64,000 bases of DNA from Citrus sinensis (GCF_022201045.2 NC_068563.1:5394001-5458000); one strand, 5' to 3'. Numbered from the stretch's first letter, positions 1 to 10,742 are shown. Notes: generated from the letters alone by a model not told the origin. Numbers and translations: made by a program.

Positions 1-1393
1 GTAACTCTGCATAGTGTGCTTTCTTCACAAGTTTCTCCAAATCTACATTCTCTACAACTTCCGCAAAAATTTCCTGACCAAACCATTTATTTGTAATTTC
101 CTCTTGTGTTGGCCCTATACCATTACCAAATGGTACCATGAGAGGATTTGCATCTAGATCACCTGATCTTTGTCTGAATTATAACTAGTATGCATAGTGT
201 CTTCATCCTTATCACCCTACACAGCCAAAACAAAATGCTTATTTTTACATATATAGTAAAATCTCTCTATAATCATATTGTTAGGACAAAACTAATCTTG
301 TTACTGTGAAGATGTGACAACTTAACAAAAATGTAGTTAGAAAATTATTGTTTTGACTTAGTTATCCTTAGTGCAAGCGAGACATTGGTAAAGCATGTGC
401 TACATTGGTAATTAATTAATAAAGCATGTCAAATCTGATGCATAGACATTGATAAAAGAGATAAGTATATAGTTTCAAAAAGCTAGTACATATATCTATC
501 ATCTATATAGTATTAGAAATATGCATTGTCATCTTATTGAAAATCTAAAGAATCAATTGTTATCCGAAACAATTTTAGAAAAATATTATATTTCATCTCA
601 AATATTTCATGTAATATAGCATTTTTTTTTCAATATACAGATTAGTAATACTATGTGGATGCAAGTTCCCTAAGATAGGATTTATGAAAGTTATTAATTT
701 ATTACAATGTGAAGTTTATTCTTATTTATAACTACTCCAAAAGAGGAACAAAATTATTTATGATTATAGGACATCATTCCTAGAGAGAGTATCACTATAG
801 ATGGGTTTTACTATAATTTTATACTGAGAAAAGAAAGTGTGATCCTAATAAATCACCATCCACTAGTGCTATAATAAATTAAGCTTTACAAAGAAGAAGA
901 AAGATCACAATGTGAAGGCAACAAGAATCATGACAAAATGAGAAAAAAGAAAGGCCACATAAGCCACATGGGAAACCGAGATTTTATAACACAACCTAAT
1001 TGCAGAAAGCATAGGCGAAAAACACGAACTTGATTGCATACACACACACAATTTGACCAAAAAAAACAACCACATGCCTTTGATAGTTGGTCCTCTTGGG
1101 CATAGGCTTTTTTCGCACGTTTCGTTGCATTGTTCTTCCTCCCTTCTTGGCCACATAGTTTCTGTAAGCTTGATCAAGAAATTCCTCCAATTGTCCATCA
1201 TATCAAATACCAGAAATACGTCACATGATCACAAAGGCACAAGTTGATAGATATATTTGTCAAGTTAATGCGACAGAAGATATAGATAGAAAAGAATTTA
1301 TGCGTTCGTCATCGAATCAATGTCAATTGACAAGTGCTCTTGAGTGTCTCCATCGGGTCTTTCATCTTCACTGTCCTCCGCAGCAGCATTCTC
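1..1393 (-). pseudogene. Degenerate partial duplicate of SPB1 (exons 11, 10 and start of 9)
   Basis: This stretch is a diverged copy of about 15.78-17.16 kb. Bases 1-222 match the 5' part of SPB1 exon 11, about 1070-1205 match exon 10, and about 1290-1393 match exon 9. Intron sequence is carried along, including an MITE in the same intron, so the copy arose by DNA duplication and not from mRNA. One base is missing near 170 (agatcacctg where the intact gene has agatcaccctg), and one T is missing in exon 10 near 1120. Both shift the frame. The 5.9-kb element at 1394-7342 interrupts exon 9, and the copy resumes at 7343. The start of the window cuts it, so its full extent is unknown. It cannot encode the protein. 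Confidence 0.85.
255..812. mobile_element. MITE-like element, copy 1 (in pseudogene intron)
   Basis: The ends are imperfect inverted repeats (TAAAATCTCTCTATA at the left; the right end reads GTTTTACT after a GAGAGAGTATC block). The same element sits at 16037-16583 in the matching SPB1 intron, so it was present before the duplication. A third copy is at 8174-8643 plus 9260-9320. It is about 550 bp, AT-rich and has no coding potential. The family is not identified. Confidence 0.55.
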
Positions 1394-1402
1394 GGGTTTG
1401 GC

Positions 1403-1525
1403 TACAATGCCGTTGGCATTGTACCCGGCACCATGCCGGGCTCTCAAAAAGAGAGCCCGGCTGTCTTTGGCTGCCCTTTGGCAGCCAAAGACTTGGTGCG
1501 ACCGGTTAACAAACCGGTTGCACCA
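1403..1525. repeat. Chain of five consecutive hairpins at the left end of the TIR element
   Basis: Adjacent palindromes with short loops follow each other. TACAATGCC/GGCATTGTA is at 1403-1423 (9-bp stem). CCCGGCA/TGCCGGG is at 1424-1440 (7 bp). GCCGGGCTCTC/GAGAGCCCGGC is at 1435-1461 (11 bp, sharing an arm with the previous one). GTCTTTGGCTGCC/GGCAGCCAAAGAC is at 1463-1492 (13 bp). TGGTGCGACCGGTT/AACCGGTTGCACCA is at 1494-1525 (14 bp, one G.T pair). All stems were checked base by base. Confidence 0.92.
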
Positions 1526-1734
1526 TATTTTTTAAAAAAAATATATTAAAAATACAATATAAAAATAAAAGAAATTAAATAAAATGTCAAAAATAGTTTT
1601 TTATAATATAATTGATAGCAAAAGATAAAGAAATTAAATAATATAATAGAAACCCTATAATACAATATAATATAATTAAATAGAATGGCAAAAAATAAAG
1701 AAATTGAAAATGAAAAAAAATAGTATTTCAGATT

Positions 1735-3515
1735 TAACATCAGTTGTTGCATGTCCGACGTCTCGATTGCATGTTTGACGTAAGATGTTGCATGTGTTAA
1801 ATAAAGCCAAAATAAAGAATATTCTGGAATATTCTCGTCCATTTCATGTTTGACGTCGAAGTTGCGAACTTTACGTGATAAGTTGCATATTTCACGTGAA
1901 GTGTTGCAAGTTTCATGTTTAACATCAGTTGTTGCATATTCGGCGGTTGGATTTCATGTTTGACGTAAGATATTGCATGTGTTAAATAAAGCCAAAATAA
2001 AGAATATTCCAGAATATTCTCATCCGTTTCATGTTTGACCTCGAAATTGTGAACTTTATGTGATAAGTTGCATATTTCGCGTGAAGTGTTGCAAGTTTCA
2101 TGTTTAACATCAGTTGTTGCATGTCCGACATCTCAATTGCATGTTTGACGTAAGATATTGCATGTGTTGAATAAAGCCAAAATAAATAATATTCCATAAT
2201 ATTTTCGTCCATTTCATGTTTGGCGTCCAAGTTACGAACTTTACGTGATAAGTTGCATATTTCGCGTGAAGTATTGCAAGTTTCATGTTTAACGTTAGTT
2301 GTTGCATGTCGGACGTAATGGTTGCATATTTGACGTTAGATGTTGCATATTTTGAATAAAGCCAAAATAAAGAATATTCCCGAATATTCTCACATGTTTC
2401 ATGTTTGTTGTCGAAGTTGCGAACTTTACGTGATAAGTTGCATATTTCGCGTGAAGTGTTGCAAGTTTCATGTTTAACGTCAGTTGTTGCATGTCCGACG
2501 TCTCGATTGCATGTTTGACGTAAGATGTTGCATGTGTTGAATAAAGCCAAAATAAAGAATATTCCGGAATATTCTCGTCCATTTCATGTTTGACGTCGAA
2601 GTTGCGAACTGTACGTGATAAGTTGCATATTTCGCGTAAAGTATTGCAAGTTTCATGTTTAACGTCAGTTGTTGCATGTCCGACGTCTTGATTGCATGTT
2701 TGACGTAAGATGTTGCATGTGTTGAATAAAGCCAAAATAAAGAATATTCCGGAATATTCTCGTCTATTTCATGTTTGACGTCCAAGTTGCGAACTTTACG
2801 TGATAAGTTGCATATTTCGCATGAAGTGTTGCAAGTTTCATGTTTAACGTCAGTTGTTGCATGTCTGACGTCTCGATTGCATGTTTGACGTAAGATGTTG
2901 CATGTGTTGAATAAAGCCAAAATAAAGAATATTCCGAAATATTCTCGTCCGTTTCATGTTTGACGTCCAAGTTGCGAACTTTACATGATAAGTTGCATAT
3001 TTCGCGTGAAGTGTTGCAAGTTTCATGTTTAACATCAGTTGTTGCATATCCGACGTCTCGATTGCATGTTTGACGTAAGATGTTGCATGTGTTGAATAAA
3101 GCCAAAATAAAGAATATTCTGGAATATTCTCGTCCGTTTCATGTTTGACGTCCAAGTTGCGAACTTTACGTGATAAGTTGATAAGTTGCATATTTCGCGT
3201 GAAGTGTTGCAAGTTTCATGTTTAACGTCAGTTGTTGCATGTCGGACATAACGGTTGCATGTTTAACGTTAGATGTTGCATGTCTTGAATAAAGCCAAAA
3301 TAAAGAATATTCCCGAATATTCTCACATGTTTCATGTTTGTCGTCGAAGTTGCGAACTTTACGTGATAAGTTGCATATTTCACGTGAAGTGTTGCAAGTT
3401 TCATGTTTAACGTCAGTTGTTGCATGTCGGATGTTACGGTTGCATGACGTTAGATGTTGCATGTCCGAAATAAAGCCAAAATAAAAAATATTTCCGAATA
3501 TTTTTTAGAGTAATT
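1735..3515. repeat. Tandem array of about ten 185-bp monomers
   Basis: The marker block TGAATAAAGCCAAAATAAAG recurs with start points near 1788, 1973, 2159, 2344, 2528, 2713, 2898, 3083, 3279 and 3460, a period of 184-186 bp. One unit is lengthened by an 11-bp duplication (gataagttgataagttg near 3175), and the last is shorter. Each monomer contains several related blocks of about 20 bp built on TTGCATGT..GACGT or TTTCATGTTTAACGT. Several monomers also carry an 18-bp perfect palindrome, GAATATTCCGGAATATTC, with variants in the others. Long minus-strand reading frames across the array follow from the repeat and are not evidence of a protein. Confidence 0.93.
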
Positions 3516-3524
3516 CTAGAAATA

Positions 3525-3705
3525 ACAATTAGCCGTTATCAGATAACGGTTGACCGTTATCTTCCAGAATCAAATTAGCAGTTACACTTATTTTTAGAAG
3601 ATAATGGTGAACCGTCATCAAATAACGGCTCATCGTTATCGTCCAGAATCATTTTCGACGATAACGGTGAACCGATTTTGGATAACGGCTAACCGTTATC
3701 TTCCA
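3525..3705. repeat. GTTATC/GATAAC inverted-repeat cluster
   Basis: Short blocks alternate between CCGTTATC and GATAACGG, separated by recurring CCAGAATCA-type spacers, just after the 185-bp array and inside the TIR element. One perfect palindrome is CCGTTATCAGATAACGG at about 3532-3548. No coding content is seen. It could be a binding-site cluster of the transposon, which is inference only. Confidence 0.7.
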
Positions 3706-3724
3706 TAATCATTCCGGAGGGATA

Positions 3725-4980
3725 TGGATGTGAATTATGTTCACCCATACTTTGGTCTTGGACGGTTGATATGAATGTGAATATTTGATAATCCATATAT
3801 TATGTGATCAATTTATTGCTAATATGGATATGAAATATTTTATCTCATATTTGATGTTATTAATTTATTAATTGTAATATGGATGGGAATTTTATTAACC
3901 CAAAGGCTAAATATGAGTATTCCATAGAATAATTGCAAGTTACATTTTCTATCAAGCATTTGACAAATATTTAATTTTCTATCAAGCTGTTTAATATAAA
4001 AAAAATATCAAACACTTCTATTCATAACTAAATACAAAATAATAGTGCATTTCAAAATTCCTTGACAATTAAAATGATAATTTATAAGTAAACTTATTTT
4101 TAATATTTTTTAATTATTAATTAAGTTTAATTAAGCCAATCTGTTAAGTTTTAATTTTTTTTTATTAACTAAGTTTAATTAAGCCAATCTATTAAGAAAC
4201 AAATATGGAATTGTTGCCTTAGCGTTAAAATTATTTGGTAATTCAAGTTATTATTGTTTGATACTCCAAGTAATAATTTATCAATCTAACTATTATTTGA
4301 ACTATTTATTTTGTAATTTGTTTAATTTTTCAAGCGAAAACTAACTACGATGACAATTTTATATTACCAAACAACAAAAATGTTTAGTTCCATTGGTAAT
4401 TTTTTAATTTTTTATTCTGCATAAAGGGTAAAATTCATTGTTGCAATTTTCTAAGGAAAGAGTCTCTTATAATTGAATTAAGCTCATAAAAGGAATGCGT
4501 ATTGATAAAAACTATAGATTATATAACTAAATTGCAAAAGTTAAATTGGGCAAGACAAGTAAGTTTAATAGTATCAAGGAAGCAATCAAAACTAGCAACA
4601 CATATATGGCATGTGCATTAGTTTAGCATTATTAATATCTAAATTGATAGCAAATACCCAAAATAAGATCACATTTTCTTCGGCTAAGAATAGCTTTTTC
4701 CAAACTATAAAATGGATACCCTAAAATAAGTGCTTATTTTGACATAATCAAGCAATAAATTGTAAAAACGTACAAATATATCATAGCTGGAATTAAAGAA
4801 GCCATAACAAGAATATTCCCCGCAGATAACTCATCTAGGGAAGAGATTGTTTATGATATAAAATTTTAGTGGTACCAATCAGATTAATAAGCATGAGCAT
4901 TGACAAAAGCATCAATTTACGATAAAAACCTAATGCCTAACTGGAGTAGATTCATCTAACACACTAAAATGCCTATAAAA
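3725..4980. other. AT-rich interior of the TIR element, nothing recognised
   Basis: There are no convincing reading frames, RNA genes or repeats apart from a short local duplication of TTAAGCCAATCT near 4131 and 4181. It separates the satellite array from the captured gene fragment. Confidence 0.6.
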
Positions 4981-4984
4981 TTGT

Positions 4985-5770
4985 CAAAATCCATCATTCA
5001 CATGTGGAGTTGCAGGAAGCTTTAGCATGTCATGTTGGCTATTGAGCTTGGCAACATCAATGGGAGTCTTGCGATCCATGTTCTGTAGAGTTCTGTGGTA
5101 ACAAAAGATAATATAGTAGAAAGAATTAATCATATAGCATTTTATAAAATAGAGACGAGAGTTAAAACAATATTGGGTGTTGGCTTACACAGCAGCACCT
5201 TTCTTCAACAGAGGGGCTACACATTCCTTCTAGTCATAATTAGCTGCATAATGTACGACAGTACTTGTTCTTATCCACAACATCCACATTTGCTCCAGCC
5301 TTAAGTAGGAGTTGAGCACACTCCACCTAAAGCATTCAAGTGCATTTGATTAACTCCATGTCATAAACTTGGCCAATTTGCCAAGGAAGTTTTCATTAAA
5401 AAAAACTAACTAGAAAGTGGTCCTAAGTATCCCTAGGAGATGAACAATTGATGCCATAAACCATATAAGTTAGCTCAAACTGTCACTAGAAAGCCCCAGT
5501 TAGCACAAATACTAGTTTTCCATTGGCTTTATTAGCACTTCCTCAACTAAGTAACCAAAAACACAAAACGTTAAGTAATATTTAATTCTATCCAAATCAT
5601 ACGCCCTACCTTTAAAACTCAAACAAAAAGGAACAAGAAAAATAAGTAAGAATGGGTAAAGCTTAGATTGTTTTACCTCACCATATCCGCAGGCAAAATG
5701 CAACGTTGTCCTTCCTTCTAAATCTTCCTCATCCTTATTAGCACTGGCTGCTAGTTTATATTTCATACCC
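4985..5770 (-). pseudogene. Captured fragment of an AKR2-like ankyrin-repeat gene, introns retained
   Basis: Read on the minus strand, three exon-like pieces appear in order. About 5766-5680 gives [20 protein letters not shown]. About 5330-5195 gives LLLKAGANVDVVDKNK and a damaged KECVAPLLKKGAA. About 5089-4990 gives KTPIDVAKLN. These are the C-terminal ankyrin repeats of AKR2, which in plants guides membrane proteins to the chloroplast outer envelope. Introns lie between the pieces, so genomic DNA was captured, not mRNA. The middle piece has frame breaks and stops, and the N-terminal part of the gene is absent. It sits inside the TIR element, as in Pack-type transposons. Confidence 0.75.
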
Positions 5771-7250
5771 TAATTGAAGAGCAGTAAGAAAAAAATTAAA
5801 CTTTTAGCAAGATACTAGAAAAAAGTACATTGCATCAAATGTATACACTAAATCAACTTCAATAGCGCTAGCACAACATAAAACTAGAAACAAGAATTTC
5901 TGTTAAATAATAGTGACAAAAAAATTTGCAAATTTTTGTTTTGGTTGATTGAATAAGCAGAACATGTTCTTTTTCCACACCAAGCTGCATTGCATAAAAG
6001 AAAAAGAAAAAGAACATTAGGGAATCAGTAAATCCAATATTTTGAAAAGAACTTAGAGATTTGGCCTCCATATACTCTTGAATAGCCTTGCAAGATGCAT
6101 AAGATTAGTTCACATCCAGTCCCAATTCAGGCACAATATAATAACTACACCCAATTAAACAAATTAAAAAGCAAAATCACAAAAAATAAAGAATAATGCT
6201 AGTGATATACAAAATACCAGTCATTAAATAATAATTTCACCTCTCCTTGATGATAAATATTAAAAACTGATGGATGTCGTTAGGACTCAAATAAGAATCA
6301 CTCAGAAACAAACAAAAATCTTGAGAACGCAAGTGAGGAAATGCAAAATGATAAAAAATAATAGAAAAAACGAGGACTTACTAGTTAGCATCAAAACACT
6401 AGGTCCTTTACATGACGAGAACAGAGGAGTTACCTCGAGCCACACTGCTCTTCCTGCAACTCATCCGCGTTGCTCTTCCTGTCCTAGAATGACTCCAAAC
6501 ATAAACCTCAACTCTTTTTTTGGTTTCATTCCAGGATACACCATTGCATAGATTTTTAAAGATTGCTCTGCAACACCAAAATAATTAACTCAAAATTCAC
6601 AACCAAAAAAAAAAAAAAAAGCCGGACCCAGAACAATTGGTAAGTTCTTACCAAATTATTGAGCGCCCATCTTTAGTATTCCTAGCAAAGAGTGTAGAGC
6701 TCAAAACAAGCAAACAACACCTATAACCAACAAGAAAAAATTAGGGTACCCATAGAAAAATAACACTTAAAAACCAAACCTCAAAAAATCAACCAAAAAA
6801 ACTTGTTTTGAGGGTTTTCGATGGCAGCTTGGGGCAGCTCACGGGGCAATGATTCCGACCAAAGCCAGGACGACGACAGTAAAGGCTAAAGAACTAATGT
6901 TGTAGACAACAGTGCAACGAAGGTAACGGTGGACGGTTGGAAAAGAAGCAGCGGACACGATACTGGCTCTGCCTCTCTCTAGCTCTCATGTACAAACCAA
7001 ATACCTGGGTAGATGGATCCGATTGGTTGATTAGTGTGAGAGAGACGGCGGATTTGATCTTAGATGATGAGTGAAAAAATCGGGATGAGAGAAACTATGA
7101 ATTTGAAAGAGAGATGAGATTTTATGGATTTCTTTTTTGAGAGAGCAAAGAAATCGGATTGAGGTGAGAGAAAATTGTGGGATTTTTTTTTGAGGGAACT
7201 GGTTTACCAAGTAACCCATTTATTTCTATTTTTAATATAAATTTAATCTC
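5771..7250. other. Right interior of the TIR element, possible further captured sequence
   Basis: No gene could be identified. A poly-A run at about 6605-6620 and a purine-rich segment at 7040-7190 resembling a plant leader or UTR may come from other captured pieces. About 6540-6420 reads as an open minus-strand stretch without a known match. Confidence 0.4.
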
Positions 7251-7324
7251 AACCGTTGGATTCAATCTAATTGAATCCAACGGTTTTTATCCAATTCCGG
7301 CATGGTGCCGGGGCTTTAATGCCC
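7251..7324. repeat. Hairpins at the right end of the TIR element
   Basis: AACCGTTGGATTCAAT and ATTGAATCCAACGGTT form a perfect 16-bp stem with a 3-base loop (7251-7285). CCGGCA-TGG-TGCCGG follows at 7297-7311, then a weaker GGGC/GCCC pair. The second hairpin corresponds to the CCCGGCACCATGCCGG hairpin of the left end. Confidence 0.88.
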
Positions 7325-7342
7325 GGCATTGTAGCATTAGCC

Positions 7343-7555
7343 TTCTCATCATCATCAATATATATATTCAACAATAGCAAGATCTTTTTGCCCCTAAATC
7401 GATCATTCAAGTTCATAAAAGAATGAGATACTAGCCTTAAACCACATTTTGAATTGGACAAAAGTAATAAATCAAAATTGCAACTAATATAAAAATTAAA
7501 CTTTTGTCATTACCGTCCAATGGGAAAATTGTCCTACCCAGCCTTTTGTCTTGTA
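7343..7555 (-). pseudogene. Degenerate SPB1 copy, continued (exon 9 and intron 8)
   Basis: Similarity to SPB1 resumes right after the target duplication with the CATCATCATC stretch and the exon 9 start (AGCAAGATCTTTTTGCCCC), then runs through intron sequence equivalent to about 17210-17361. It stops near 7548, where the sequence switches to the end of the PCBER-like gene. Confidence 0.8.
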
Positions 7556-7745
7556 TCTTGATGTCAAATACACTACAGTTGATGAGTACCTCAGTCAGTT
7601 TGCGTAACCCTTCTCTGTTGAGCTGTAGCTTGCAGGATCTTGGGAAATAAATAATTGGCTTGTTGCCATCTTTGGTTTGTATATGTGAACATTATGGCTG
7701 TTGGCCTTACTTTCTTTTAGTTTTCGATGGAATTTGTAACACCAT
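7556..7745 (+). pseudogene. 3'-end fragment of the PCBER-like gene
   Basis: The block matches about 13993-14170, that is the last 16 codons, the stop and the 3' UTR of the intact gene (GATGTCAAATACACTACAGT against GATGTCAAGTACACTACAGT). No upstream exons are present. It follows the SPB1 fragment directly, whereas in the intact locus this segment precedes SPB1. Confidence 0.85.
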
Positions 7746-8173
7746 ATTTTGTCCGCTATGTCAGTACACCAGTAATTAAATAAAGTAGCCCCATGTGCTT
7801 GATCTAAAAATAATTATAAAGTCACCATTTGGTTGATCTAAAAATAATTATAAAGTCACAAACACAGAGAAATTAATAGTAATTCATAAGTATTAGACTA
7901 TGTTACAAATAATATAACATATATTAAATTTATTAGTCGTCACTCATGACAACTCAATTGTTTCATATATTGTAATTCTTTAATTTTCAATAACAATATA
8001 TGTTTCATAAGATTTAAAATGTTATGACTCATTTCATAATATTTTTTAACTAAATTGAAATTCTGCAACAAAAAAATTAAAAAGAATGAACTTGGTGGTA
8101 TTACGCTTAAAATATTGTTTCTTGTTGTGAACCAAAAACAAGCCAATATTACGCTTACGTCATCTTACTCTAC

Positions 8174-9320
8174 GGTAAAACTTATTTATAATCATAACCG
8201 TAAGACTAAATTAATTTTATTACTGTGAGAGTTTATAATTTAGTAGAGATCTAATTACAAAAATTATTATTTTGATTAAATTTTTTTTTAGCGCGAGTGA
8301 TATAGGGATAAAATATGCACTATATTGATAACTAATTAATGTAGCATGTTAAATTCAATGTACTAGCAATGATGAAAGTGATAGGCATAGTTTGAAAAAA
8401 TTAGTACATATATCTTTATAGTGGTGGAATTATGTTAAACCATCTTGAAAGTCTAAAGAATAAATGATTGTCCCAAATAATTTTAGAAAAATATTTTACT
8501 CCATCTTAAAACTTTAACATAAACAAGCATATATTTTTTACAATATATCGATAATTATTACTATTAAAGGCAAGTTTCTTAAAGTCAAATTTAGAAAAAT
8601 TATAACTTATTATAATGTAGAGTTTATTTTTATATATAATTGTTAGACTTGACAATTGATTGGGTCGTGTTCAGGCCATGCCAAGCCCTAGCATGACTCT
8701 ATGACTAAAATGAAGGGCTCTAATGTTTAAAAAGTCCGACCCTTCAAACTAAGGAACAACTTGACTTTAAAAAATTTTTAATATCTTTTTTAAGAATATG
8801 GCTCCTATTCTTCATTCTTTAGTATTATTGTTGTTGTTGTTGTTCCTTTTTTTGGTTGATTTGTTTGTAAGGAATTTAATAAATTATTTTTTTATTTAAC
8901 TTTAACAACAATAGAACATGTAACAATCTAACCAAATTAACAGATTAACCAAGCAACAGGTAAATAAATAAAATAGAAAATTAATACGAAATAGAGACAA
9001 ATATCTCTAAAGTGTAGTTGTGACCATCTATGTGGTGTATGTGTGTTTTAATAATATTTTTTATTTTAAAAATTAATTTAAAGATCAAGAGTTGGGTTAT
9101 AACTTTCTGATAAAGCCTTAATTCTAACCTAAATATAATTAGGTCCTGATTCCTTAAGCCCTATCCCAACGTTTAACCCTTTAAATTTGAACAGAAACCC
9201 TTAAAATTAAGATTGGAACAATCAGGCTGAGGGTCGAATCTAACTTTTTTGTCATCCTAATAATTACCCTAAATTAAAATCAATTTTTTTATAAATTATA
9301 TAAAAATTATTCTTATGCTG
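8174..9320. mobile_element. MITE-like element, copy 3, split by a hAT-like insertion
   Basis: 8174-8643 is a diverged relative of the MITE at 16037-16583 (shared GTAAAA start, GCATGTTAAATTCAATGTA block and GTAGAGTTTATTTTTATAT block). The similarity resumes at about 9260 (ataattaccctaaatt against ataactggcccaaatt) after the inserted element. The right end is too decayed to place exactly. Confidence 0.55.
8644..9259. mobile_element. hAT-like non-autonomous element (616 bp)
   Basis: The ends are TAGACTTGACAA and TTGTCATCCTA, an imperfect inverted repeat with the TAG...CTA form common in plant hAT elements. Flanks ATAATTGT (8636-8643) and ATAATTAC (9260-9267) are an imperfect 8-bp target duplication. 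It splits the MITE copy. No transposase reading frame is present. Confidence 0.55.
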
Positions 9321-10316
9321 AGTAACAATATACGACCCATTAAGAAATGAACCTAGACGCATTAGGGCTTTTATCCACAAACAAAATTTCAAAAGCCACT
9401 TAGACTTCACAAGCATTTTAGTCCATTTAATCAAACGTAAAAATACAAGTACCAGCTGGTTAGCTTATGTTGTGAAAAATTGTAATTTGTAAGCGCACAA
9501 ATCTAAAAATAAAATAGTGGTAACGAGGTCGAATCTATAGAAATTATTATAAATTGAAAAGTTTAATTTAAATCTAAAATTAATATTAATCCTAGCTTAG
9601 TTGAGCGAATTGAGTTTTTAAGAGAAATTAAACTAATTAAACTAAGAAAACAATTAAAGCAAAGAAGAATTCAATAAGACAAAAATTACCAAAGTTTCAT
9701 AATCCACCACTATTCAACTAGTAATTATCTAATTGCTAATTAATCTCTAATTTTAGAGTGACAACTCGAAATCAATCTGTGTCATCTCATGAATATAACA
9801 ATTAAGCCCAATTAAAATTAATTTTTTGTAGGTTCTTTTTCTGCTTAATAATATGATATTTAAGCATCTCATGTAAACATATTAAATAACAAATAGTCAA
9901 AGTTTTCCTAAGTACTTTGTGTAAATAATTGAATGAAAGACAGAGAATAAAAAATAATCATATATCAACTTTATAGATTCGAGCATAAATTTAGTCAGAT
10001 ATTAATCCTAACAATCAATAATTCATGCCAGAATTTGTAAAAAGATTTAATAATAACCAACTAAACATGTGAAACAAGAACCATAAACATTAAAGCACAT
10101 ATGTAAGAAATTAATTAAATAAAAAGATAATTATTTTATTGAATATGGTTTCATCCTTAATCATAGTATAAGAAAATTAGCTAGACATACTTGAATTGTG
10201 AGTAATAAAAATAAAAAATAAATCAGTCATGGGAATATTGGAGCTCTGCTGTGGCTCTCGCCCTTTTCTTCTCTCTGTCTTGCGACTGCTGCTCTTGCAA
10301 AAGCCAAAGTTTTGTT
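9320..10316. other. AT-rich spacer, possible retrotransposon remnant
   Basis: The text near 9488-9540 (aagcgcacaaat ... taacgaggtcgaatc) resembles sequence often seen in plant LTR remnants, and 10750-11140 looks like a continuation of the same repeat after an MITE insertion. No reading frame, primer site or matching second LTR was found. Confidence 0.35.
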
Positions 10317-10325
10317 TTCTTTTTA

Positions 10326-10742
10326 GGGAAATTATTATTTGTATACCCTTAGTTTACTTCATTATCAAAAATACTATAACACTTTAAGGGTGTATCAATC
10401 ATCCACCCTAAGTTGACAAAATATATCAGCTGACCACCAAACCGTTAGTTTTCGTTTAAATATGATGACGTCAGAAGGGTAATTTGATCTTTTCATATGA
10501 TATAAGTGGTAATTTAAGGGTATACAAGTGATAAAAAGAGAATTTAAGGGTATACAAGTGATAATTTTTAAGGGTAAAATCGTCAATTCACTGTAACTCC
10601 GTTAACTTTCAAACGACAACTAACGGTTTGGTGGTCGGTTGATACATTTTGTCAACTAAGGGTGGACGATTGATATACCCTCAAAGTGTTATAATATTTT
10701 TGATAACAAAGCAAATATAAGGTATATAAATGATAATTTCCC
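10326..10742. mobile_element. MULE-type MITE with a 9-bp target duplication
   Basis: The element begins GGGAAATTATTATTTGTATA and ends TATAAATGATAATTTCCC. Long inner inverted repeats include AAACCGTTAG with CTAACGGTTT and the GTTGACAAA / TTTGTCAAC blocks. It is flanked by a perfect 9-bp direct repeat TTCTTTTTA (10317-10325 and 10743-10751), as expected for Mutator-like elements. A related element is at 60610-61373. There is no coding capacity. Confidence 0.85.

Larger units (their letters stand above)
1394..7342. mobile_element. 5.95-kb TIR transposon carrying a satellite array and a captured gene fragment
   Basis: Comparison with the intact SPB1 exon 9 at 17.16 kb shows that 1394-7342 is an insertion. 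It is flanked by TTCTC at 1389-1393 and at 7343-7347. The ends are inverted repeats: GGGTTTGGCTACAATGCC at the left, and the complement of the right end reads GGCTAATGCTACAATGCC. Both are followed by CCCGGCACCATGCCGG-type sequence. The left end holds a chain of hairpins, the centre a 185-bp tandem array and a GTTATC/GATAAC repeat block, and the right half an AKR2-like gene fragment with introns. No transposase is seen, so it is probably non-autonomous. The 5-bp target duplication does not fit the usual 8-11 bp of MULEs or 8 bp of hAT elements, so the superfamily is left open. Confidence 0.8.

Noticed and set aside
1546-3462. Overlapping minus-strand open frames of about 100-146 residues rich in HATxxVKHE-like text
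   Set aside because: They arise because the 185-bp monomer (not a multiple of three) lacks stops in two of three minus frames. The same DNA reads in shifted frames and there is no start context or family match.
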